In this document: piece after piece, positions 46,170-56,376 of the stretch | Layout: every line of letters starts with the position of its first letter | How positions within the stretch are numbered: position 1 is the stretch's first letter | Source of the DNA: Gracilibacillus boraciitolerans JCM 21714 | GTDB taxonomy: Bacteria > Bacillota > Bacilli > Bacillales > Amphibacillaceae | NCBI RefSeq assembly: GCF_000521485.1 | Contig: NZ_BAVS01000004.1 | Span: forward strand, 1-64,000 | DNA length: 64,000 bases | Direction: 5' to 3' | Translations under genes and position numbers: made by a program | The notes under the pieces: model-generated | What the model was told of the DNA's origin: nothing | Database searches by the model: none | What the model saw: the letters and a program-made list of their open reading frames with translations, nothing else

Positions 46170-47077
46170 TTATTTTTTAAGAATATAATATGCTCTTTTG
46201 TTGCTTCCTTTCTGGATTAAGTTTTTCCTTAAAACATAACGCATCCTTTGTTTCCTTATTGGGAAGTTACACCATTGATACATTCTTTCAGTAGTAATCT
46301 GTTGTTCCGGAAAAAGGAATATGAATTCTTTAATATTTCGTAAAATACTAGATTGTAGATGTTCTCGTTCTCCACAATAAGCACAGATGATCATTTTGCC
46401 TTCTATTCTATTTAAAAAGTTATTGCAAGATTTACATGGGATACCTTTTTTATATCATTATAATTATAGGAAGGTAGTTGCTCATATGGTGATTTTTCTA
46501 ATCGAATAGACTCGAACTTTTCCTCTAACTTATGAAAAATAGGATCTATAGCAGTACTAGTTTGTAAATGCTGAAAATATTGTTTTAACTGAGTAGGTAA
46601 TAAAATTTTAGAAGTTCTTGGTGCTTGATAGAGGGTACACTCGGGGGGGTTTACGAAAACCACAACAGCCTGAAGTGGAATTTGGTAACCTAAAGAATAA
46701 AGTAATTGCCGCAACAACGATTCATTTCTTTTTAACTGTGTTAAAGGATCGTCTACTTCTTTACCAGTTTCAAAATATAATTTTTCGTTTTCATAGTAGT
46801 ATTCACCAGGGAAGTTTTTGATTTCATATAGATAAAGAGTGTTATTGATGATTAATATGTGGTCGATTTGAAAAGCTCGATTGCGGTAAGAAAGCCACAG
46901 ATCGTGGAGAAAAATAAAGTCGCCAGGTAAAGATTCAATATAACGATCAAATAATAGTTCACCTTCATAGCCTTTTTTTAATGTTCGATATTTCCTCATT
47001 TCTTCATGTGACAAGGATTTGCGTCTCAATAGGTATTCATACATGATTAATTCGCGAGGTTTTCTTCTTTTCTTCAC
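46170..47077 (-). CDS. NERD-domain protein with C-terminal zinc ribbon, frameshifted
   Basis: About 302 residues. The N-terminal nuclease-related NERD domain shows KGYEGELLFDRYI, DLWLSYRNRAFQIDHILI and LYLYEIKNFPGEYYY, matching its Glu, Asp and Glu-x-Lys core, so a DNA-processing activity is possible. The current frame stops at 46412; restoring one G near 46444 gives KKGIPCKSCNNFL, which continues into MIICAYCGEREHLQ and forms a CxxC...CxxC zinc ribbon, with a winged-helix-like end (MRYVLRKNLIQKGSNKRAYYIL). It starts at GTG 47077 behind AAGGAAG. A run at 46643 adds a Pro. Biological role unknown. Confidence 0.75.
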
Positions 47078-47126
47078 TATCCTCTTCCTTTCTACTTGTT
47101 TGGATTTATTTTACATTAAAATGCAA

Positions 47127-47152
47127 TAAAAAACCAGTCACCCAAGGCAACT
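47127..47152 (-). terminator. Weak terminator after narK-PAS
   Basis: CAGTTGCC and GGTGACTG can pair with wobble bases on the minus strand, followed by T-rich sequence. Confidence 0.5.
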
Positions 47153-47154
47153 GA

Positions 47155-48657
47155 TTAATTATTAATTTCACTAAATACTCCCACATAATTCGTGACATTA
47201 TTGCCTGCATCTTTTAAGACGCTGATCGATAACCATTGTTTATATATCTCGCCATCTTTTCGTTTATTAATGATTTCTCCTTGCCATATTTCCTTTTCTT
47301 TTAATTCCTTCCACATTTCATTATAAAACGTTGACCCTTGTTTGCCAGAACTCAATATGTTTGGATTCCTTCCTACTACTTCTTCTTCCATATACCCGGT
47401 AATCCGTTCAAATGCTTTATTAATTTTTGTGATTTTTCCATTTTCATCTGTTACCAAAATTCCCTGCCTGCGTTATTAACGATGTAATTGGACAAGTTTA
47501 ATTTATCGGTATAATACATCCAAATTACAATAATAAGACTGGCGAGTGCAAACTGCGATAAAGCCATAAACCCAATCGCATAGTGACCGTTTATATCATG
47601 AACTAGTGTTAAAATAATGGGCAGGAAAAAGCCACCAAGTCCACCCATTGCTGCTACAATACCATTAACAATACCGGCCTGCTTTGTGAAATACAATGGA
47701 ACAAGCTTAAAAATCGTACCATTTCCAATTCCTGAAAAAAGAGCAACCGAAAGACTTCCTATGGTATATAGCATTATGGTAGGCGAAAAGGATAAGATAA
47801 CGCCTGAGATAGTTAATCCTGTAAAGACAAACATCAACACTTTAAATGGATCAAATTTATCACCTAACCAACCGCCGACAGGACGAAGTAATGTACACAA
47901 GGCAATAAATCCTGCCGTTCTTAAACCCGCATCAACTTGTGATAATTGAAATTCTGAAACTAAAAAGTTAGGCAAATAGACAGTTAGCGCAACGAATGAA
48001 CCAAATGTAAGAAAATAAAAGAAGCTTAGAAACCATAGCTTATTATTTTTATACACACTAAGAATTTGCTTTTTCAGTGACGTATCGACTTTTGGCTCGT
48101 TTTTATCCCCCCCTAACAAAAAGTTTAATATAGCAAAAAGTAATAATGGAAGGATAAAGGTGAAGACAGCAACGCGCCAACCATATATCCCCCCCGCGAT
48201 AATCGGGGGCACCAAATGAGGTAATAGCCGTACCAATATTACCTACCCCCCCATATATTCCATTAACAAAGCCATGTTTTTCTTTTGGATAGTATTTTGG
48301 CAAAGAAGTAACCCCAACAGAGAAAATTGCGCCACCTATACCTAAAAATAAACCTGATACAACTAAGTCTGTAAAACTATTAGCCATTCCTAAATATCCA
48401 ACAGGCAAAATTAAGAACAATAAACTTAAGATAAACAGGCCACGTGCTCCAAAACGATTAGTATAAAATCCCAATGGTATTCGCAAGATCGAACCTAAAA
48501 TAACAGGAACTGCTGTAATAAAAGAAATCTGACCAACAGTTAAGGATATATCCAGTTTAATAAAACTCATTAATGAGGAAAGTATAACCCAAACCATAAA
48601 GCCAACTAAAAGACTTAGGGTTTGTAATGGAAGTTGAAGCTTTTTTATATTCGCCAT
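47155..48657 (-). CDS. NarK-type nitrate/nitrite MFS transporter fused to a PAS domain, frameshifted
   Basis: Twelve-helix MFS protein of the NarK/NasA branch: LSLLVGFMVWVILSSLM, FTNRFGARGLFILSL-like helix pairs and the G-rich signature NGIYG-VGNIGTAITSFGAP. About 100 residues follow the last helix and form a PAS domain: ITKINKAFERITGYMEEEVVGRNPNIL, WQGEIINKRKDGEIY, FSEINN. Two breaks: a five-base run at 48205-48209 (C4 becomes C5 in SFGAP-IIAGIYGW) and a lost base near 47467. Restoring one G at the latter gives SNYIVNNAGQGILVTDENGK, so the PAS start is encoded in the transporter frame and the two form one protein of about 500 residues. Possible self-regulated nitrate transport. Confidence 0.78.
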
Positions 48658-48732
48658 TTCCGTACATCCTCTCCAAAGACTGTTTTGTTACATTTATCAT
48701 ATCGATAAATTCAAATATTAAGTGTGACAATC

Positions 48733-48760
48733 TTCACATGTAACTAATATTTTATATAAT
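48733..48760 (+). promoter_or_regulatory. Promoter of ahpCF
   Basis: TTCACA, a 16-base spacer and a perfect TATAAT about 100 bases before ahpC. The -10 region (TTATATAATGAATAA) partly matches a PerR box, so peroxide control is possible but not proven. Confidence 0.55.
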
Positions 48761-48865
48761 GAATAAACCTTACTAATTTTGTAAAAAATAGAATGATAAG
48801 AGGAATATTATGTCTTCATTTAATCTTAATGAACAAAAATAGAAAAAAACAGGAGGACAAACATT

Positions 48866-49427
48866 ATGTCATTAATTGGAAAAGAAGTATTACCATTTCA
48901 AGCATCCGCCTTTCGTCAAGGTGAATTTGTGGATGTAACAGAGGAAACATTCAGAGGTAAATGGAGCATTGTTTGCTTTTACCCTGCAGACTTCACATTC
49001 GTTTGCCCAACAGAATTAGAAGATTTACAGAATCAATATGCTGAATTACAAAAATTAGGAGTAGAGGCATATTCTGTTTCTACCGATACACATTTTACCC
49101 ATAAAGCATGGCATGAAAACTCGGATGCCATTAGCAAAATCGAATACACGATGATTGGTGACCCATCCCATCAAATTTCGTTAAACTTTGACGTATTACG
49201 TGTGGACGCAGGACTAGCTGATCGCGGGACATTCATCATCGATCCAGATGGTATTATTCAAGCGGCAGAAATTAATGCAGAAGGTATTGGCCGAGATGCC
49301 AGTACATTAATTAATAAAGTCAAAGCTGCTCAATATGTACGTAAGAACTGATGAAGTATGCCCTGCAAAATGGGAAGAAGGTGGCGACACATTGAAACCA
49401 AGCCTAGATTTAGTAGGAAAAATATAA
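48866..49427 (+). CDS. ahpC: Alkyl hydroperoxide reductase AhpC (2-Cys peroxiredoxin), frameshifted at end
   Basis: Peroxidase subunit. The peroxidatic Cys is in [18 protein letters not shown]; the Arg site is in [18 protein letters not shown]. As written the frame ends at 49351 after AAQYVRKN. Restoring the bases lost near 49348 (AAC-CCT) gives [19 protein letters not shown], containing the resolving Cys, with a stop at 49427. About 187 residues, normal. The loss is not at a long G-run. RBS AGGAGG. Followed by ahpF 18 bases on. Confidence 0.95.
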
Positions 49428-49445
49428 GAAAAGGGGGGGTCTAAA

Positions 49446-50973
49446 ATGCTTGATCAGGAAATAAAATCACAGCTAAAAGAATATTTAAAGCTATTAGAAA
49501 ATGATATCGTCATTAAAGCGAATGTTGGTTCAGATAAAGTTTCAAAAAAAGTAGATGAACTAGTAAACGAAATCGCAAGCATGTCTGATAAAATCTCACT
49601 AGAAAAAGGGAAATTTGAACGTACTCCATGTTTTAGCATCGACCGACCAGGAGAAGAATCTGGGATTGTCTTTGCTGGTGTGCCATTAGGACATGAGTTC
49701 ACTTCTCTTGTATTAGCCTTATTACAAGTAAGTGGCCGTCCACCTAAAGAAGACGAGAAAGTTATCCAGCAAATTAAACAATTAGACGGTCCATTATATT
49801 TTGAAACATATGTTAGTTTATCCTGTCAAAACTGTCCTGATGTTGTACAAGCACTAAATCTGATGAGTGTCATTAATCCAAATATAACCCATACAATGAT
49901 CGAAGGATCTGCTTTTAAAGAGGAAGCTGATAACAAAGAGATTATGGCCGTACCAGCGGTATTTTTAAATGGGGAATCATTTGTAAATGGCCGGCAAACG
50001 TTAGAAGGTATTCTTGAAAAACTCGGAAGCAGTGTAGACGTAACTGAAATAGATAATAAAGACCCATATGATGTATTAGTTGTCGGTGGAGGACCAGCTG
50101 GCGCGAGTGCTGCAATCTATGCTGCTCGTAAAGGGATCCGTACTGGTATTGTTGCCGAACGCTTCGGCGGTCAAGTACAAGACACACTAGGCATCGAAAA
50201 CTTTATTACAACTACTTACACAGAAGGACCGAAGCTTGTTGCCAATCTTGAAGAGCATGTTCGTGATTATAAAGTTGATATCATGAACTCAATGCGTGCG
50301 AAGTCATTAGAGAAAAAAGATTTATTTGAACTGAAACTGGAAAATGGGGCAACTCTAAAGAGTAAGACAGTAGTACTTTCCACAGGAGCACGCTGGCGAA
50401 ATATCGGTGTTCCCGGCGAAGCCGAATTCAAGAACAAGGGTGTAGCATATTGTCCTCACTGTGATGGTCCGATCTTTGAAGGAAAAGATGTAGCCGTTAT
50501 TGGTGGAGGAAATTCTGGTGTCGAAGCTGCAATCGACCTTGCCGGTATCGTCAAACATGTTACTGTACTGGAATTCATGCCAGAATTAAAGGCAGATCAG
50601 GTATTGCAGGATCGACTTCATAGTTTATCAAATGTAACAGTATTAACAAATGCTAGAACTTCTGAGATATATGGTTCTAATAAAGTGGAAGGACTATGTT
50701 ATGTAGACCGTGAAACAGAGGAAGAAAAGAATATTCCATTAGCCGGTGTTTTCATTCAAATCGGTCTTGTCCCCCAATACAGAGTGGTTGAAGGAAACAC
50801 TGGAAGTAAATAAATTTGGTGAGATCATGGTTGATGGTCATGGTTCCACCAGCCTTCCTGGTGTTTTTGCAGCAGGTGACTGTACAAATAGTGCGTTTAA
50901 ACAAATCATTATTGCGATGGGATCAGGTGCTACAGCAGCATTAGGTGCATTTGATCACTTGATTCGAAATTAA
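49446..50973 (+). CDS. ahpF: Alkyl hydroperoxide reductase AhpF, frameshifted
   Basis: FAD- and NADH-dependent reductase that recharges AhpC. The N-terminal double thioredoxin fold has [14 protein letters not shown]; then [20 protein letters not shown], the redox [25 protein letters not shown] and [10 protein letters not shown]. Five C at 50771-50775 break the frame after IGLVP; with four it reads [17 protein letters not shown]. The ribosome site AAGGGGGGG contains a seven-G run at 49433-49439. About 509 residues. Confidence 0.96.
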
Positions 50974-50975
50974 TT

Positions 50976-51015
50976 AAAAAAGGTTGTCACTCGCTGATGG
51001 GTGACAACCTTTTTT
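50976..51015 (+). terminator. Terminator of ahpCF
   Basis: AGGTTGTCAC pairs with GTGACAACCT across a ten-base loop, then six T. It is immediately followed by the four-hairpin array. Confidence 0.92.
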
Positions 51016-51210
51016 CTTATGGACAGATTAGCAGATCTTTTATCTTTTTTGTCCGTTAGATTAATTCTTATGGACAAAAATCTATTTTTTTTATTTTTTG
51101 TCCGCAAGGTGCATTCTTATGGACAGATCAAGAAATTTTCCTCTTATTCTGTCCGTAAGATTTTTTCTTATGGACATTATGAGAAGGAAATCCACTTTTT
51201 TGTCCGTAAG
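51016..51210 (+). repeat. Tandem array of four CTTATGGACA...TGTCCGTAAG hairpin units
   Basis: CTTATGGACA starts at 51016, 51067, 51116 and 51167, a period of 49-51 bases. Each copy is followed about 25-34 bases later by TGTCCG(T/C)(T/A)AG at 51050, 51099, 51150 and 51201. Arms pair on the plus-strand RNA with one U-G wobble; on the other strand that pair would be A-C. Loops are T-rich and differ between units. The encoded reading frame (SVRK-SYGQ-like) is a by-product of the repeat and is not called as a gene. Located between convergent ahpF and the Gfo/Idh gene. Confidence 0.85.
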
Positions 51211-51233
51211 AATTTAGTCCTATATAATACCAT

Positions 51234-52220
51234 TTACTTTTGATCAGCTGGAAATGTAAGGTTAATTTCTTTACGTGCCTGATCTAGTATACGCATTGTC
51301 TCTAATGAATGCTCCCACGTATTAATGCGATTTTCCTTTTCTTTATTTTCAATCGTTTCGATAAATGATTTTGCCTCGTAATACATGGTGTTTTCTTCTT
51401 GCTCAGCATCTAATTTTTCTTCTGTTCCGTCCTTATAAACAATTGTAACATCCTCCATATCAGAGAACTTGCCAATTACGATAGATCCTTTCTCACCTTG
51501 AATCTCAGACGGAAGAGAGGAATTGGTGATTTTTGAAAACATAGCTACTCCATTTAATTCAGGATAGTCAACTGTAACTGTTCCTTCACCATCTACACCA
51601 GATTCAAGCATATAAGCAGTAGCCTTCACGCTAGTTGGTACGCCGAACAGGTCTACCATTGGATAAAGGCAATAGACGCCAATATCCATTAATGAGCCAT
51701 TTGATAATTCTGGTTTAAAGGCGTTCATGACAACACCTTCCTTATATTTATCGTATCTGGAAGAATACTGACAGAAGTTGGCGACATAGCGACGAACGGG
51801 ACCTATTTTTTCAAGACTATCTTTTATCAGTTTAAAATTAGGTACATGCGTTGTTTTCATTGCTTCCATTAAGACAACCTCATTTTTCTTGGCTGTTTCA
51901 ATCATTTGCAACACTTCTTGTTCATTAGAAGCAAAAGGTTTCTCGACAATAACATGTTTTCCACCATTCATACAAGTTATTGCATGTTCACTATGCAAAG
52001 CGGTTGGCGATGCGATATAAACCGCATCAAATTTATCACTATTTGCAAATGCTTCTATATCTGTGAACGTTGCCTCTACCTGATATTTACCGGCAAATTC
52101 TATTGCTTTCTCGTCTGTTCTTGAATAGACCGCACTTAGCTTAAACGTATCTACCTTACTTGCACCATCAATAAATCGATCGGTAATCCAATTAGTACCA
52201 ATAACTCCAAAGCGAATCAT
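51234..52220 (-). CDS. Gfo/Idh/MocA family oxidoreductase
   Basis: NAD(P)-dependent sugar or cyclitol dehydrogenase of 328 residues. The Rossmann start RFGVIGTNWITDRFIDGA is followed by AVYSRTDEKAIEFAGKY, DAVYIASPTALHSEHA, and the EKPFASNEQE motif whose Lys is catalytic. The ATG at 52220 has GGAGG upstream. Intact frame, no long G-runs. Single gene; substrate unknown. Confidence 0.93.
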   Translation of the reverse strand: MIRFGVIGTNWITDRFIDGASKVDTFKLSAVYSRTDEKAIEFAGKYQVEATFTDIEAFANSDKFDAVYIASPTALHSEHAITCMNGGKHVIVEKPFASNEQEVLQMIETAKKNEVVLMEAMKTTHVPNFKLIKDSLEKIGPVRRYVANFCQYSSRYDKYKEGVVMNAFKPELSNGSLMDIGVYCLYPMVDLFGVPTSVKATAYMLESGVDGEGTVTVDYPELNGVAMFSKITNSSLPSEIQGEKGSIVIGKFSDMEDVTIVYKDGTEEKLDAEQEENTMYYEAKSFIETIENKEKENRINTWEHSLETMRILDQARKEINLTFPADQK

Positions 52221-52256
52221 ATTTCTTCCTCCCATAACATTTTTATAATCTTGAAA

Positions 52257-52287
52257 AAGAGCCCCCCCTTTTTAGAGGGAGCTCTAT
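52257..52287 (-). terminator. Terminator after yerC
   Basis: AGAGCTCCCTCT pairs with GGGGGGGCTCT on the minus strand; the right arm contains a seven-C run (52262-52268), so the true stem is probably shorter and better matched. Confidence 0.75.
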
Positions 52288-52583
52288 TATTCTTCTTCCT
52301 TTAATCGATCCAATACAATTCGATATCCATCATTACCATATGAGAAGCATCTTTTTACACGGGAAATCGTTGTGGTGGATGCACTTGACTCTTTTGCAAT
52401 GGCTGTATATGTCCTGCCTTCATCCAACATTTTAGCCACATGTAATCGTTGAGCAAGTGATTGAATTTCGTTCATCGTTGCAATATCATCAAAAAAGCGA
52501 TAGCATTCTTCGCGATCTTTTAGTGTTAGGATCGCATCAAATAACTGATCTAATTGTTTGCCTCGCAATTTATCGATTTGCAT
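52287..52583 (-). CDS. yerC: YerC/TrpR-family helix-turn-helix protein
   Basis: A 98-residue TrpR-like DNA-binding protein: QLFDAILTLKDREECYRFFDDI, then SLAQRLHVAKMLDEGRTYTAIAKESSASTTTISRVKRC, a clear helix-turn-helix. The ATG at 52583 follows AGGAGAGG. Lies directly downstream of yerB as in B. subtilis. The regulated genes are not known from the sequence. Confidence 0.94.
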   Translation of the reverse strand: MQIDKLRGKQLDQLFDAILTLKDREECYRFFDDIATMNEIQSLAQRLHVAKMLDEGRTYTAIAKESSASTTTISRVKRCFSYGNDGYRIVLDRLKEEE

Positions 52584-52601
52584 GGTATACACCTCTCCTT
52601 T

Positions 52602-53651
52602 TTACTCCGCTTCATTTGACAGTTGAACACCATCAATACCAGGATTAGTAGGAATAACGTTTATCCATGTTTGTCCTGGAACAAACGGAACAGGTTCTCC
52701 CTCTTTCGTTGGAATTATTCTACCATTATTTCGCTCCCATTGCACGCGTTGTACTTTACCATGCTGTAGTAATAAAGCATCTCCTCCAGAATCAATGTCT
52801 ATTTCCCGCCTTCCCACGTCATCAATCACTTCATGGTTTGCTTCGATAAATAAGACATTTTCCAACATAATTGGCGTATTATCTTCATATTCCACTGTTT
52901 GCTCTCCATCGCTATATCTGGCATAGCCAGCCGCTTGTGTATCATAGATATAGCTCACGGAATAATTACTCCCATAATTAAATTGAATATTTGCAACCGT
53001 ATCACCCTCTATTTCAACATCATCAACAAAAGTAAGGGGGGGCTGATAATTTGCCTCTAGTGCATATCCTTTCTCTTGAGCGAGCTTGTATATACCATCA
53101 AATATTGTATAGGAATTATGTGGAGCTACACGATCATTCGAACGCTCAAATAAAACTTTATCATTATCATAATACATACCGTTTAATCCCTCAACATCAC
53201 CATTTTGAATCATATCTTCTATATATTGGGCGGCACCATGGTACACATAAATACCATTATAATCGTCAGTTATATGAAAATAATAGGGACGGGCACTGCG
53301 CACTGGACCTACCCGATCAGGAATATCACTTTGAAAAAAAGCCAATAATCTAGTAATATTACCTTCCGCAAGAATTTCGATTACCTTATCTGCGTGCGAC
53401 AAACCCGTCTGCGGTCTTGCCTCGGGATGATTATTGAGCATAACCGCAATCATTCTATTTGTTACCTCTTCATCCGCTTCTAATCCGGTTAGCGGATAGA
53501 TATGTACAGTTGATTCTGGTTCCGCTGGTTCTTCAATGACTTCCTCTTCAACCGGATCTTCTTCAGTCTTCTCATCTAGAGCACCTTCATTATCATTAGA
53601 ACACGCAACAAATACCAACAGTAAAATAAAAACAAATAATAATTTTTTCAA
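52602..53651 (-). CDS. yerB: DUF3048 lipoprotein YerB
   Basis: Secreted lipoprotein: KKLLFVFILLLVFVAC lipobox, acidic linker, then the DUF3048 domain with YPLTGLEADEEVTNRMIAVMLNN, ARPQTGLSHADKVIEILAEG, RVGPVRSARPYYF. A TTG at 53651 is the likely start because AAAGGTGG lies seven bases upstream; the frame upstream has no site. The run at 53036 adds a Pro (YQPPLTF). About 349 residues. In B. subtilis YerB interacts with PcrA-related functions; the role is not settled. Confidence 0.92.
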   Translation of the reverse strand: MKKLLFVFILLLVFVACSNDNEGALDEKTEEDPVEEEVIEEPAEPESTVHIYPLTGLEADEEVTNRMIAVMLNNHPEARPQTGLSHADKVIEILAEGNITRLLAFFQSDIPDRVGPVRSARPYYFHITDDYNGIYVYHGAAQYIEDMIQNGDVEGLNGMYYDNDKVLFERSNDRVAPHNSYTIFDGIYKLAQEKGYALEANYQPPLTFVDDVEIEGDTVANIQFNYGSNYSVSYIYDTQAAGYARYSDGEQTVEYEDNTPIMLENVLFIEANHEVIDDVGRREIDIDSGGDALLLQHGKVQRVQWERNNGRIIPTKEGEPVPFVPGQTWINVIPTNPGIDGVQLSNEAE

Positions 53652-53689
53652 TACGATTACCACCTTTTTCACTAGTCATAACCAAATAT

Positions 53690-53714
53690 CGACATGCAAT
53701 CTGTTGCATGTCGA
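53690..53714 (-). terminator. Terminator after yerA
   Basis: CGACATGCAA pairs perfectly with TTGCATGTCG around a four-base loop. Confidence 0.75.
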
Positions 53715-53741
53715 TTAAACTATTCTTATTATTTCAAAACT

Positions 53742-55490
53742 TTAGCGCATTATCGCCGGGAATAAGATATCTTTTTTCTTGACGTCTACTATTCCTAACG
53801 GTGTAATCCGTACAAAAGGTAAATTCATCGACGACAAAAACAGTAAATTATACGGGGGGATCCTGATACTGATAGCCGTGGTCAATTAAAATGGCTTTCA
53901 TTTTTTTATCTTCCGCCATTAACTTCGGCATACTACCATCATACAACATGCCTGCTATATTTAGCGGCAGTTCAAATATAACTTCTCCCTCCTGCACTAA
54001 TACGATACCCCCCCACCAATTTCCTTCATTCTCGCAAAAGCGATTAATAAATCGGATTTACTTTTACCAATTAAGACAATATCACCTGTTAAGGAATAGG
54101 AACTCGCTAAACCTCCGAGTGTTTTGGTAAATCCTTTTATAATCGTATTCACACGCCACTCACCTTCCCGATCCGCTAACATCAGAAAGGATTCATCAGT
54201 AGAATTAATGATTTTTTCCGTATTCGCATCAATTGAAATCGGGTATGGCTTCATAATTACATCGTTCACCATTTTCAATCCCACTGGCATGGAGAATTGC
54301 AAATCGCGCTCCATTAATTGCCAATCTAATTCTAATTTTCCTAACCCATATTTTTCCCAATCAATCTCCACTTCCTGTTTCACCAATTCCCCATCTTTTT
54401 TTAGCCACTTCCCTTTCGCCAAGACAGATTCTGGTGTGGCATTATTAGACGAACTTAGAATATTCACATGGGCCACACGTCCTGGGGGGGCAATGCCGCC
54501 GAGACGCTCTTCTAAATGAAATTGTTCCGCTGCATTATAGGTTCCCATCATATATGCTTCAATTTCAGGCACACCGCAATCAATCGCAATTTGAATACAT
54601 TGATTTATAATGCCATTCTCATAAAAGGAAGGCGTTGAACCATCAGTTGTCATCGTTAAAAAATCATAAGAGTTTATTCCTAACTCTTGTAGCTCTTTTA
54701 ATAATTTCTCCAAATCTGGTCGAACCGATGAATTTCGTAATCCGACACGATATCCCATTGAAATTCGATTAAAGACTTCTTCTCCTGATAATGCTTCATG
54801 ATCAGAGCTTACACCTAATAATTTCAACTTGACCAAGGTACTTTCTGAAGCACCCGGAAAATGACCTTCGACAGGCTTCCGTAACCGTTTTGCCTCTTGT
54901 ATCCAATATAGAATACGATCGTCATCTCGAATCACTTGTGGCCATGCTGTAAGTTCTCCACCCTGAACAACTGCCTCATGCTGTAACCAGGCGTGCACAT
55001 CTTCATCATTAAAAATTTCCTTCTCTTCGTTTATGACAGACTGCGAATCAAAGCGTGCCCACCAATACATTGAGACAGGTAACTTCATGAAATCCTCTAT
55101 CAAAGAAAACGCTTTCTCCCTACTTGTTAAATAAAGCCATGGTAAGTTGTCATTCATCAATGTTGTTGTTCCTGTTTGTCCGGCATACATAGCTAATTCA
55201 TAAGGGTTATAAAGTTGAAAAGGGTGAGCATGTGGCTCAACATAACCTGGTACAATATACTTTCCTGTACAATCGACCACTTCTACACCTTGTAATGATT
55301 CAGGTAACCTGGTACCTACATATACAATCCGGTCTTTATGAATCCAGATATGTGCTTCCAGCCATTTACGCAAAAACACATTTAAATAATAGGCGTTTTT
55401 TAACAGTATGGTTGGTTGCTCTTTTCCATCAATTACCGCAACTTGCTTGCGAATTTCTTTATTTCTCCATCTATATAAATGTTCCTTCAT
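53742..55490 (-). CDS. yerA: Adenine deaminase-like amidohydrolase YerA, frameshifted near end
   Basis: Metal-dependent hydrolase similar to adenine deaminase. VDCTGKYIVPGYVEPHAHPFQLYNP carries the HxH-type site, VEGHFPGASESTL a further His, and MTTDGSTPS the catalytic Asp. Frame breaks: a seven-C run at 54008-54014 (true GGGIVLVQEGEV) and a six-G run at 53854-53859 (true QDPPYNLLFLSS); restored, the stop is at 53742. A run at 54484 changes IAPGR to IAPPGR. About 580 residues. The order yerA-yerB-yerC is conserved with B. subtilis. Confidence 0.92.
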
Positions 55491-55670
55491 ACTTATCTCC
55501 TCAACTTCTTTTAATGTTTCCCTTTATTCTAACACGTACTGATAGCGTTTGCATTGTGATTTATTTACAAATTTATGACTTTTTTTTAGGCAGATCTACG
55601 TAAAATAAGTAGCATAATAAATGATATCTGTTTAGTGTAGTATAATAGACAGCAAAGGAGGATGACTTTT

Positions 55671-56159
55671 ATGACAGACTTTACGCATATAAATCAACAG
55701 GGCAGAGCAAAAATGGTGGATATTACTGATAAAGAAATAACAAGCAGAACTGCCATTGCACGCTCGAGTATTTTTGTCACAAAAGAAATCTATACGAAAA
55801 TCGAGGATAAAACCATTGGAAAAGGGGGGGATGTGCTTTCCGTAGCACAAGTAGCAGGTATTATGGCAGCAAAGCAGACCTCTACTATAATTCCAATGTG
55901 TCATCCTTTACCATTAAGTGGCGTGAATATTCAATTTAGCTGGCAACAAGAATCTGAAAAGTATGAATTAATTATTAAGGTTGAGGCAAAAACAAAAGGG
56001 AGCACAGGCGTCGAAATGGAAGCTTTAACAGCTGCCTCTGCTACAGCGTTAACTGTCTATGACATGTGCAAGGCTGTTGACAAAGGAATGATCATTGGCC
56101 AAACATACCTAATTGAGAAAACCGGCGGAAAAAGCGGGACATATCGGAGAGAGAATTAA
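55671..56159 (+). CDS. moaC: Cyclic pyranopterin monophosphate synthase MoaC
   Basis: Second enzyme of molybdenum cofactor synthesis. Motifs: [46 protein letters not shown] (active-site His), [27 protein letters not shown]. The ATG at 55671 is preferred because AGGAGG abuts an earlier ATG (55662) with no spacing. A seven-G run at 55824 inserts a Gly (IGKGGDVL). 162 residues. Forms part of a scattered Moco set with moaB and modABC. Confidence 0.96.
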   Translation: MTDFTHINQQGRAKMVDITDKEITSRTAIARSSIFVTKEIYTKIEDKTIGKGGDVLSVAQVAGIMAAKQTSTIIPMCHPLPLSGVNIQFSWQQESEKYELIIKVEAKTKGSTGVEMEALTAASATALTVYDMCKAVDKGMIIGQTYLIEKTGGKSGTYRREN

Positions 56160-56194
56160 TCACTCAAATGTTATTGAGTGATTAATTCTTTTTT
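56154..56194 (+). terminator. Terminator of moaC
   Basis: ATTAATCACTCAA and TTGAGTGATTAAT pair around a five-base loop, then six T; the left arm contains the moaC stop codon. Confidence 0.9.
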
Positions 56195-56376
56195 GGTGTA
56201 ACTTTTTTACTATTTATACGTTGTTAGGATAGAAAATCACAGAACAGATAATTTTGTTAATATCGAACCAAAAGTACCTATTATGATCGAAAAATCAAAG
56301 AATATCACTTTGAAATTATTGGTGATTCATTTGAAACTGCACAGTTTAAAAGAATCAATAAATAACGATCAGCTTA

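Noticed and set aside
51016-51210. CRISPR array
   Set aside because: Repeats are short inverted pairs with a 50-base period and T-rich loops; there are no uniform direct repeats with unique spacers and no cas genes.
51001-51243. 80-residue protein gene over the hairpin array
   Set aside because: Its repeated SVRK/SYGQ-like peptides only mirror the DNA repeat, it starts inside the ahpCF terminator and lacks a ribosome binding site.
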